Assembly: GCA_013002375.1 (NCBI GenBank)
Contig: JABDJW010000097.1
Span: 1 to 8,795 of the forward strand
Reading direction: 5' to 3'
Origin: Acidimicrobiales bacterium
GTDB taxonomy: Bacteria > Actinomycetota > Acidimicrobiia > Acidimicrobiales > SHLQ01
DNA: 8,795 bases
Shown: positions 1 through 5,991 of the stretch, in pieces
Layout: every line of letters begins with the position of its first letter
How positions within the stretch are numbered: position 1 is the first letter of the stretch
Translations under genes and position numbers: made by a program
Notes under the pieces: generated by a model
Seen by the model: the letters and a program-made list of their open reading frames with translations, nothing else
The model's database searches: none
Told to the model about the DNA's origin: nothing

Positions 1-600
1 ACCATGGATCGCCCGGGCGTGCGTATCGAGCGTATGGTCGAGTACGTCGAGATGGCTCGGCAGTTCTTCACCGGCGCCGATCTCGACTACCGAGGCGAGC
101 ACGTCACCGCCGTCGACATGCAGGCGGTGCCGGCCGCGGTGCAGTTGGGCGGCCCCCGCATCATGATCGGCGGGGGAGGGCCGCGGGTGTTGGGGGTGGC
201 CGGTCGGTTGGCCGACATTGTCTCCATCAACTTCAACAACGCGTCCGGCAAGATCGGCGCTGACGGCGTCGGCTCGGGCACCGCGGCAGGAACCGCCGAC
301 AAGATCGAGTGGATCAAGGCGGGCGCCGGCGATCGGTTCGATCAGATCGAGCTGGAGATCGCGGCCTACTTCACGACGGTCACCGACGACGGCGCGGCCG
401 CAACCCAGGCCATGGCGACCGGGCTCGGTCTCGCCGCCGACGAACTGGCCCTGCACCCGCATGCGCTGATCGGTTCGGTCGAGCACATCGTCGAGGCGAT
501 GCTCGAGCGCCGGGAGCGGTACGGCATTTCCTATGTGACCGTGGGGGCCAAGGTGCTCGAGGACTTCGCGCCGGTCGTCGCTGCGCTGGCGGGTAATTGA
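1..600 (+). CDS. F420-dependent LLM-class oxidoreductase (3' part)
   Basis: This is the C-terminal 199 residues of a luciferase-like (LLM) flavin oxidoreductase; the reading frame is open from base 1, so the true start lies outside the window. The stretch RIMIGGGGPRVL followed by a LADIVSIN motif is characteristic of the TIGR03621 F420-dependent family (MSMEG_2516-like), in which the glycine-rich loop contacts the deazaflavin phosphate. The preceding segment (RIERMVEYVEMARQFF, then YRGEHV) is also typical of LLM proteins. These TIM-barrel enzymes usually use reduced F420 for hydride transfer to or from small organic substrates; the substrate here is unknown. It ends 55 bases before CCO1 on the same strand and could share a transcript with it. 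The family assignment is firm and the reaction is not. Confidence 0.85.
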   Translation, partial: TMDRPGVRIERMVEYVEMARQFFTGADLDYRGEHVTAVDMQAVPAAVQLGGPRIMIGGGGPRVLGVAGRLADIVSINFNNASGKIGADGVGSGTAAGTADKIEWIKAGAGDRFDQIELEIAAYFTTVTDDGAAATQAMATGLGLAADELALHPHALIGSVEHIVEAMLERRERYGISYVTVGAKVLEDFAPVVAALAGN

Positions 601-640
601 CCAGCCGGTTAGTTTCGTAGGCAGGTCCGATGCCGCACAT

Positions 641-646
641 GAGGAG
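641..646 (+). promoter_or_regulatory. Ribosome binding site of CCO1
   Basis: GAGGAG lies 9 bases before the ATG at 656. It is the clearest Shine-Dalgarno sequence in the window and supports that start. The 55-base gap also holds a TAGTTT hexamer (610-615) that fits TANNNT, but no convincing -35 precedes it, so a separate promoter for CCO1 is only possible. Confidence 0.7.
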
Positions 647-655
647 CCTTCGCGC

Positions 656-2059
656 ATGACCACCACCGAATCGCAGCCCGCCGATACCTGGAACACGCCC
701 CACCTGCAGGGGCTGATGGCGCCGGTCTTCGAAGAGCGCGACGACACCGATCTCGCAGTCGTCGGCGAGATCCCCGCCGCGCTGAACGGCATGTTCGTGC
801 GCACCGGCCCCAACCCCCAGTTCGCGCCGCTCGGCGCCTATCACCCCTTCGACGGTGATGGCATGTTGCATGCGGTGTACCTGGCCGACGGCAAGGCCCG
901 CTACCGCAATCGCTGGGTCGAGTCCAAGGGTCTGCTCGCCGAACGAAAGCGCGGCCGGGCCTGCTACGGCGGCATGAGCAACTACACCATCCCCGACGAA
1001 GACGTGCTGGCCGAGGGCGGCATGTTGAAGAACACCGCCAACACCGCGACGGTTCGCCACAACGGGCGCTACTTCGGGTTGCTGGAGGCGGCGCCGCCGA
1101 CCGAGTTCAACCGCGAGCTCGAAACGCTGGGCGAGTGGGATTGGGGCGGCAAGCTGCAAGGCCCCATGACCGCGCACCCGAAGCTCGATCCGGTGAGCGG
1201 CGAGATGATCTTCTTCGGCTACCGGCCGGTCGCGCCCTTCCTGATGTATCACGAGGTCAACGCAGCTGGTGAGCTCGCGCACAGCGCACCGCTCGACATC
1301 CCGGCCCCGGTCATGATGCACGACTTCGCCATCACCGAGAACTTCGCGCTGTTCATGGACTCGCCGGCGGTCTTCGATCTCGAGGCGCTGTTCGCCGGGG
1401 GCGAGGCCATGGGCTGGCAACCCGACAACGGCACCCGGCTCGGGGTGCTGCCGAGGGGCGGCACCAACGACGACATCCGCTGGTTCGAAGTGCCGAACTG
1501 TTACGTCGTGCACTTCATGAACGCGCAGGAGGACGGCGACACCATCACGCTCCGGGCGCCGAGTATGCCCGACATGCCGGGTGGCTTGAAGTTCGAAGAC
1601 CCCGACGGGGCCCGCGAACCGAACATGTGGAAGTGGACCATCGATCTGGCGGCCGGCACCGTCTCCGATGAGCAGACCGACGACGTGCCCGGCGAGTTTC
1701 CCCGGGTGAACGAGAACCTCACCGGCCGGGCCACACGCTACGGCTACAACTGCACCGCCCGGGGCTGGGAGTTCGACTTCGATTTCACCGGCGTCGTCAA
1801 GTACGACTTCGAGGCCGATAGCTCGAGCGCGTTCACCTACGCCGACACCCAGGTGAGCGGCGAGCACATGTTCGCCCCCGATCCCAACGGCACCGCCGAG
1901 GATGACGGGTGGCTCATGACCTTCGTGACCGATCGCACCACCGAGCAATCCGAACTCGCCATCATCGACGCCCGCGACGTCGAGGCCGGGCCGGTCGCCC
2001 GGGTCCAGATGGCCGCCCGAGTGCCGCTCGGCTTTCACGCCAACTGGTTCGCGGACTGA
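656..2059 (+). CDS. Carotenoid cleavage oxygenase, RPE65 family (CCO1)
   Basis: A complete 467-residue member of the RPE65/carotenoid oxygenase family (PF03055): non-haem Fe(II) seven-bladed propeller enzymes that split a conjugated C=C bond with O2 to give two carbonyl products. The four iron-ligand histidines are recognisable as H174 (MTAHPKLDP), H222 (VMMHDFAIT), H286 (YVVHFMNA) and H461 (PLGFHANWF). The three second-sphere glutamates that hold three of these histidines also appear present: E144, E347 (GEFPR) and E415 (AEDDGW). The N-terminal signatures MFVRTGPNP (46-54) and FDGDGMLH (65-72) are intact and the length is normal for the family. It is most like CCO3 in this window (both contain DGKARYRNRW/DGKASYRNRW-type and GFHANWF stretches). 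Plausible substrates are carotenoids, apocarotenoids or lignin-type stilbenes; the sequence does not decide. The SDR gene follows 14 bases later, so the two are probably co-transcribed. Confidence 0.93.
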   Translation: MTTTESQPADTWNTPHLQGLMAPVFEERDDTDLAVVGEIPAALNGMFVRTGPNPQFAPLGAYHPFDGDGMLHAVYLADGKARYRNRWVESKGLLAERKRGRACYGGMSNYTIPDEDVLAEGGMLKNTANTATVRHNGRYFGLLEAAPPTEFNRELETLGEWDWGGKLQGPMTAHPKLDPVSGEMIFFGYRPVAPFLMYHEVNAAGELAHSAPLDIPAPVMMHDFAITENFALFMDSPAVFDLEALFAGGEAMGWQPDNGTRLGVLPRGGTNDDIRWFEVPNCYVVHFMNAQEDGDTITLRAPSMPDMPGGLKFEDPDGAREPNMWKWTIDLAAGTVSDEQTDDVPGEFPRVNENLTGRATRYGYNCTARGWEFDFDFTGVVKYDFEADSSSAFTYADTQVSGEHMFAPDPNGTAEDDGWLMTFVTDRTTEQSELAIIDARDVEAGPVARVQMAARVPLGFHANWFAD

Positions 2060-2073
2060 GCCCGGCTACCCGC

Positions 2074-2988
2074 ATGTCAGCTTCTTTCACCGATCGGGAC
2101 GTTCCGGATCAGTCCGGTCGTACCGCACTGGTCACCGGCGCCAACACCGGCTTGGGTTACGAGACGGCCAAGGTCTTGGCCGCGCGCGGCGCCCGGGTGT
2201 TGCTGGCCTGTCGCACCGAGACCAAGGCCCTCGAGGCCATGGCCCGCATCGAGGCCGAGGTGCCGAACGCCGATCTGGTGTTCGTGCCGCTCGATCTCGG
2301 TGATCTCTCGAGCGTGCGAGCGTTGGTGCCACTGGTCGAGAAGGAAGATCGTCTGGATCTGCTGATCAACAACGCCGGCATCATGATGCCGCCCTACGGG
2401 GTGACCGTCGACGGGTTCGAAACCCAGTTCGGGGTGAACCACCTGGGCCATTTCGCGCTGACCGGGCTGCTCCTGCCCCTGCTCGATGCCGGGTCGAACG
2501 GCCGGGTGGTCACCGTCAGCAGCCTGGCCCACACCGGTGGAAGGATCTTCTGGGACGATCTCCAGGCCGAGCAGAAGTACGGTGCGACGGCGCGCTATGG
2601 CCAGAGCAAGCTGGCCAACCTGCTGTTCATGCGGGAGCTCGATCGGCGCCTCCGGGCTGCCGATTCGTCGACCATCTCGGTGGGGTGTCACCCCGGAATC
2701 GCCGATACCGAGCTGTCTCGGTACTTCCCCAAACCGCTGATGCTCTTTGCGCCGCTGACCAGGGGGTTCTTCAACACTGCAGCGCAGGGCGCATGGCCGA
2801 CGCTGATGGCGGCGACCGCGCCCGACGTCGAGGGTGGGCAGTACTTCGGCCCCTCGAAACGGCGCCAGACCGCGGGCCCGGCGCGGCGGGTCGGATCATC
2901 GGCCCGGAGCAAGGATCGCGATCTCGCCCGACGATTGTGGGATGTCTCGATCGAGCTCACCGGCGTCGATCCCGGTCTCGACGTCTGA
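2074..2988 (+). CDS. NADP-type short-chain dehydrogenase, retinol dehydrogenase-like
   Basis: A 304-residue classical-fold SDR. The start is placed at the ATG at 2074 because it gives the usual short lead (IPDQSGR-type, here DVPDQSGRTALVTG) before the Rossmann strand; the open frame further upstream overlaps CCO1 and has no SDR character. Visible motifs are TGANTGLG (21-28, cofactor loop), an arginine at R47 in LLACRTE (typical of NADP preference), NNAG (99-102), N122 in VNHLGHF, VSS (148-150) and the catalytic YGQSK (Y175, K179), then HPG (207-209). The C-terminal LWDVSIELTGV is usual for the RDH11/WW-oxidoreductase-like actinobacterial group. Members reduce or oxidise aldehydes, alcohols or ketones; many are annotated as retinol dehydrogenases without proof. 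Lying 14 bases after CCO1 with no clear Shine-Dalgarno, it is probably translationally coupled to CCO1 and is well placed to act on aldehydes released by the oxygenases. Confidence 0.9.
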   Translation: MSASFTDRDVPDQSGRTALVTGANTGLGYETAKVLAARGARVLLACRTETKALEAMARIEAEVPNADLVFVPLDLGDLSSVRALVPLVEKEDRLDLLINNAGIMMPPYGVTVDGFETQFGVNHLGHFALTGLLLPLLDAGSNGRVVTVSSLAHTGGRIFWDDLQAEQKYGATARYGQSKLANLLFMRELDRRLRAADSSTISVGCHPGIADTELSRYFPKPLMLFAPLTRGFFNTAAQGAWPTLMAATAPDVEGGQYFGPSKRRQTAGPARRVGSSARSKDRDLARRLWDVSIELTGVDPGLDV

Positions 2989-2996
2989 CCCTGACC

Positions 2997-3010
2997 CGCC
3001 CTACCGGGCG
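2997..3010. terminator. Weak hairpin between convergent genes
   Basis: CGCCC and GGGCG (5-bp arms, 4-base loop) sit in the 12-base gap between the SDR stop and the CCO2 stop and run into the CCO2 stop codon. There is no T-tract on either side. It could slow convergent polymerases, but the stem is short and a chance occurrence in GC-rich DNA is quite possible. Confidence 0.15.
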
Positions 3011-4464
3011 TCGTTGAGCATGACCTTGTCGTGCCAGAAGCCGTGGAACTGGTGGGGGAGGTGGTGGCGCAGGGTCAGCGTGGCCACCGGCTCGGTGATG
3101 TTGGTGGCCTTGAAGATCTGCAATGAGCTGTTGTGGTCGTAGCCGTTGTAGACGACCTCGAGGATGTAGCCGTCGTCATCGGCCGCCGAATCCTTGGAGG
3201 GGGCGAACAGCGGCTCGGAGCCGAAGTAGCCGGGATCGAGGGTGTTGAGTTGGATGTTGCCATCGAAGGCGACCCGCTGGATGCCGTTGAAGAAGCTGTC
3301 GTGGCCGTTCTCGACCGAAACCGCCGAGAAGGTGGTGTGGTTCGGCCGGCCGGCCATGTTCTGGTTGAAGGTCGGGAACTCGGCGTTGGTCGGGCTCATG
3401 ACCTCGAACGACAGCTGGCCGGTCTTCACGTTCAGCCGGTAGCGACGGTATTCGCCGCCCCGCAGGCGTTTGGCGTTGAACACGTCGCTGAGCGCCTCAT
3501 TGGCCTCGAATTGATCGGAGTGCATGGCGTCGACCACGACCTCGTCGCCGTCCTCGAAACAGTTGCCGAAGTGGATGATGGCGCCCGGGTCGGTTTGGAA
3601 CCGGCGGACTTCCTGCAGCGTGTTCAGGTCGACCAGGGCGATCTGCATCGGGATGTCGTCGTCGAACTTCACGCCTTCGGAGATCGAGCGGCGGCCGAGC
3701 ATGACCTCGCTGATCGGGCCCATGGTGATCGAGTTGATGAAGAAGATGCCGTACTTGTTCGACAAGCCGAAATCGTGGGCGAACGGGAAGTGACCGATCG
3801 GCAGCTGTCCGAAGTCGGACATCTTGCCCTGTTTGTCGATGCGGAAGATGTTGAAGCACATCTTCGGGCCGTTCTTGCCGAAGCCCATCGAGCCGGCGCC
3901 GAAGTTGAACCAGTCGCCGGTGGGGCCGTGGAAATGGCCGTGGGCGCTCATCACCATGTTGCGCTTGAGCTTGCCCTCGAAGTCGTACTCGCCGTGGGTC
4001 TCGAGCGTGGTGGCGTCGACGTGGAACGGGTGGCCGCCCTCGTAGAGGGTGAGCAGCTTGCCCCCGTGATACACCAGGTTGGTGTTCGAGGGATTGCCCG
4101 GCATGCGGCCGACGTTGCGAATCGTGCCGCCGGGGATCTGCGTGCCGAATCCCCGGTAGCAGATCTTCTGCTTGGCCGTTTCCTTGATGTACTTCGGCGT
4201 GCGCACGTAGCGATTGGCGAAGTGCACCTTGCCCTCGGCGATCGAGAACACGCTGAGCATGCCGTCGCCGTCGAACCAATGGCCGTAGGGCGTGTTGCCG
4301 ATGCGCTGCCGGCCTGGTCCGTTGCGGTAGAAGGTGCCTTCGAGGTCGCTCGGCACGGTGCCCTCGACGTCGGTGAGCCAGTAGCTGTGCTCCCGATCGA
4401 GGTTGGCCAGGCCGCCGTGGAAGGTCGGGATGGTCTTGGTGTCGGGCTTGTCGATGACGGTCAT
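3001..4464 (-). CDS. Carotenoid cleavage oxygenase, apocarotenoid-15,15'-oxygenase-like (CCO2)
   Basis: A complete 487-residue RPE65-family oxygenase on a different branch from CCO1 and CCO3. From memory of the family, its N-terminus (YWLTDVEGTVPSDLEGTFYRNGPG, read as overlapping pieces at 28-51), GHWFDGDGM (61-69), VHFANRYVRT (80-89) and the ending LRHHLPHQFHGFW track the cyanobacterial apocarotenoid 15,15'-oxygenase (ACO/Diox1), which makes retinal from apocarotenals. Iron-ligand histidines are H175 (MSAHGHFHG), H230 (FAHDFGLS), H298 (IIHFGNCF) and H474 (HQFHGFW). Second-sphere acids are E142 (LYEGGHP) and E362 (AEFPTF), but the third position, normally Glu in AEDDG, is Asp (D429, in SAADDDGY). 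The gene starts 9 bases after CCO3 ends and so is the second gene of that operon. In seven hand-counted 60-base lines it is about 61% GC, against 65-73% in three lines of CCO1 and the SDR, reflecting more Lys, Asn and Phe; this hints at separate ancestry but is weak evidence. Confidence 0.92.
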   Translation of the reverse strand: MTVIDKPDTKTIPTFHGGLANLDREHSYWLTDVEGTVPSDLEGTFYRNGPGRQRIGNTPYGHWFDGDGMLSVFSIAEGKVHFANRYVRTPKYIKETAKQKICYRGFGTQIPGGTIRNVGRMPGNPSNTNLVYHGGKLLTLYEGGHPFHVDATTLETHGEYDFEGKLKRNMVMSAHGHFHGPTGDWFNFGAGSMGFGKNGPKMCFNIFRIDKQGKMSDFGQLPIGHFPFAHDFGLSNKYGIFFINSITMGPISEVMLGRRSISEGVKFDDDIPMQIALVDLNTLQEVRRFQTDPGAIIHFGNCFEDGDEVVVDAMHSDQFEANEALSDVFNAKRLRGGEYRRYRLNVKTGQLSFEVMSPTNAEFPTFNQNMAGRPNHTTFSAVSVENGHDSFFNGIQRVAFDGNIQLNTLDPGYFGSEPLFAPSKDSAADDDGYILEVVYNGYDHNSSLQIFKATNITEPVATLTLRHHLPHQFHGFWHDKVMLNDAR

Positions 4465-4473
4465 GGTGAGAAC

Positions 4474-5907
4474 CTATTCGCTCGCGGGGAACCAGTTGGC
4501 ATGGAAGCCGAACGGCATCCGTTGCGGAACCTGCACCCGGGCGATGGGGCCGGCCTCGATGTCGCGGGCGTCGAGCACCAGGACTTCGCTCTGACCGGTG
4601 GCCGAATCGTGCGAGGAGTTGACGATCCAGCCATCGTCCTCGGCGCTGCCGTCGGGGTCGGGGGCAAAAACGTTCTCGCCGATGTGGCCGGAGTCGCCCG
4701 AGTACCACTTGGTGCGGGTATCGGTGGCCTGGTCGTACTTGACGATGGTGTCGAAGTCGCCGCCCCGAGCACCCGGCCGGGTGAAGCCCGACATGTACAG
4801 CTTGTCGGACTTGATGCCGGTGTAGTCGTCGTTGATCCGGCAGAACTCGCCCATCTCGTCGTCGAAGAATTCGCTGCCCGCATCACCGCTGTCCAGGTCG
4901 ACCCAGTAGCGGGCCGGCACACCACCGGCCTCGCCGATGCCGCTCTCCTTGTCGGATGCTTCGGTCTCGATGCCGAAGTCGACCTGTTCGAAGCGGCAGC
5001 CGGTGATCTCGACACGGTTGCCGTCCTGCCAGGCGTTCCAGAAGTGCTGCACGTGCGAGGTTGGCACCTCGAACCACCGGATGCTGTCGGCATCGCCCAT
5101 GCGGGGCATGACGCCGATGCGGGTGCCGTTCTCCTGTTTCCACTGAACCATCGAGCCGCCGGTCGACAGGGCTTCCATGTCGAACACGATCGGGCTGTCC
5201 ATGAAGACCGAGTAGTCCTCGGTGATGAGCATGTCGTGCATCATGATCGGCGCCGGCAGATCGAGTTCGACCCGCTTGATGAGCTTCCCGGCGGCATCGA
5301 CCACGTAGTACACGAGGAACGGCGGGAAGAAGTTGTAGGCGAAGAAGAACATCTCGCCGGTGCGGGGATCGATGCGGGGGTGTGCGGTCATGGCGCCCTT
5401 GAGTTCGCCGGCGAAATCCCATTCGCCGACCGTGCCGAGGTCGGGGGCGATCTCGGTCGGCAGGCCTTGCTCCCACAGGGCCAGCAGTCTGACCGCGTGG
5501 CGCACGATGTGGGTGTTGGCCGGGTTCTTGACCGGACCGGCATCGCCGACCAGATCGGGGGAGGGGAAGTTCATCACGTCGCTGAGCCCGGGGTACGCGG
5601 CGCGGCCGAGCTTCACCTCGGCTTGGAGGCCCCGCGACCGGATCCAGCGGTTGCGATACGACGCCTTGCCGTCGGCGAACGCGACGCCGTGGAGCATGCC
5701 GTCGCCATCGAACATGTGGTACTTGCCGATCGGTTCGAACATCGGATTCGGACCGTTGCGGACGAACATACCCCGCAGCCCGGGCGGGATCTCGCCCTCG
5801 ACCTCGCACTGATCGACCTCGATCTCGCGATCGACGGGGAACATGTTGTCGCGCAGGTCCTGCTGGTCGGCGGCGTTGGTGACCGATCCGGTCATGGTCG
5901 ATGTCAT
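4474..5907 (-). CDS. Carotenoid cleavage oxygenase, RPE65 family (CCO3)
   Basis: A complete 477-residue RPE65/carotenoid oxygenase and the close paralogue of CCO1: shared blocks include GMFVRxGPNP, FDGDGMLHxV, DIEAGPIARVQ/DVEAGPVARVQ and GFHANWF. The iron histidines are H176 (MTAHPRIDP), H224 (IMMHDMLIT), H288 (HVQHFWNAW) and H469 (FGFHANWF); second-sphere glutamates are E146 (LWEQGLP), E354 (GEFCRIN) and E423 (AEDDGW). Nothing catalytic is missing. Compared with CCO1 it carries extra acidic sequence around 308-350, between the third histidine and the GEF motif, which may alter the substrate tunnel. The start at 5907 is preferred over the in-frame ATG at 5895 because AGG lies 6 bases upstream of it. 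It is the first gene of an operon with CCO2 and is divergent from the acyl-CoA dehydrogenase. It cleaves a C=C bond oxidatively; the substrate is not predictable here. Confidence 0.93.
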   Translation of the reverse strand: MTSTMTGSVTNAADQQDLRDNMFPVDREIEVDQCEVEGEIPPGLRGMFVRNGPNPMFEPIGKYHMFDGDGMLHGVAFADGKASYRNRWIRSRGLQAEVKLGRAAYPGLSDVMNFPSPDLVGDAGPVKNPANTHIVRHAVRLLALWEQGLPTEIAPDLGTVGEWDFAGELKGAMTAHPRIDPRTGEMFFFAYNFFPPFLVYYVVDAAGKLIKRVELDLPAPIMMHDMLITEDYSVFMDSPIVFDMEALSTGGSMVQWKQENGTRIGVMPRMGDADSIRWFEVPTSHVQHFWNAWQDGNRVEITGCRFEQVDFGIETEASDKESGIGEAGGVPARYWVDLDSGDAGSEFFDDEMGEFCRINDDYTGIKSDKLYMSGFTRPGARGGDFDTIVKYDQATDTRTKWYSGDSGHIGENVFAPDPDGSAEDDGWIVNSSHDSATGQSEVLVLDARDIEAGPIARVQVPQRMPFGFHANWFPASE

Positions 5908-5924
5908 GGAAAACCTATCGCTCG

Positions 5925-5934
5925 GTTAATTAAC
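5925..5934. promoter_or_regulatory. AT-rich 10-bp palindrome, possible operator
   Basis: GTTAATTAAC is a perfect palindrome in the 84-base divergent gap and stands out as AT-rich against its surroundings. It abuts the candidate -10 of CCO3 and covers the expected transcription start, which is a typical repressor position. No regulator gene is present in the window, so the cognate protein is unknown. Confidence 0.35.
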
Positions 5935-5938
5935 TCTA
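5933..5938 (-). promoter_or_regulatory. Candidate -10 element for CCO3-CCO2
   Basis: Read on the minus strand this is TAGAGT, matching TANNNT. A start 7 or so bases downstream would give a leader of about 18-20 bases that includes the AGG ahead of the CCO3 ATG. No good -35 is seen at normal spacing; TTGCAG on the same strand (5966-5961) is 22 bases away, which is too far. Confidence 0.3.
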
Positions 5939-5958
5939 GTCTCGGCTACGGATGGCTT

Positions 5959-5974
5959 GCCTGCAACTGCAGGC
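5959..5974. promoter_or_regulatory. 7-bp inverted repeat, possible operator
   Basis: GCCTGCA and TGCAGGC are perfect inverted arms separated by AC. The repeat ends two bases before the candidate -10 of the acyl-CoA dehydrogenase, covering the spacer and -35 zone, and lies upstream of the divergent CCO3 promoter. The size and symmetry suit a dimeric regulator such as a TetR or GntR type, but that is inference. Confidence 0.4.
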
Positions 5975-5976
5975 CG

Positions 5977-5982
5977 TACGAT
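5977..5982 (+). promoter_or_regulatory. Candidate -10 element giving a leaderless acyl-CoA dehydrogenase mRNA
   Basis: TACGAT matches TANNNT and ends 9 bases before the ATG at 5992, so transcription should begin at or next to the start codon. No purine-rich Shine-Dalgarno lies between them, which agrees with a leaderless transcript of the kind common in Actinobacteria. A TTGCCT at 5957-5962 could serve as a poor -35, although its 14-base spacing is short. Confidence 0.4.
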
Positions 5983-5991
5983 CGCAACCGT

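Noticed and set aside
380..2038. 552-codon minus-strand open frame antisense to CCO1 and the LLM gene.
   Set aside because: Its composition is that of an antisense shadow, it has no recognisable domain, and the opposite strand encodes a complete oxygenase with every catalytic residue.
1909..2073. Upstream extension of the SDR frame into CCO1.
   Set aside because: The added 55 residues are Arg/His-rich with no SDR character, and the ATG at 2074 gives the normal N-terminus.
2132..2691. Minus-strand open frames antisense to the SDR.
   Set aside because: They overlap the conserved Rossmann and catalytic motifs of the plus-strand gene and show no family motif of their own.
3497..4708. 403-codon minus-strand frame spanning the CCO3-CCO2 junction.
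   Set aside because: An Arg/Pro/His-rich off-frame translation overlapping two well-supported genes; it is an out-of-frame shadow.
3133..5991. Very long plus-strand open frame (about 950 codons) running antisense to CCO2 and CCO3 and continuing into the acyl-CoA dehydrogenase.
   Set aside because: The translation is a Val/Ala/Asp/His-rich shadow typical of the complement of GC-rich codons. The minus-strand frames carry all oxygenase motifs, and recognisable dehydrogenase sequence begins only at 5992.
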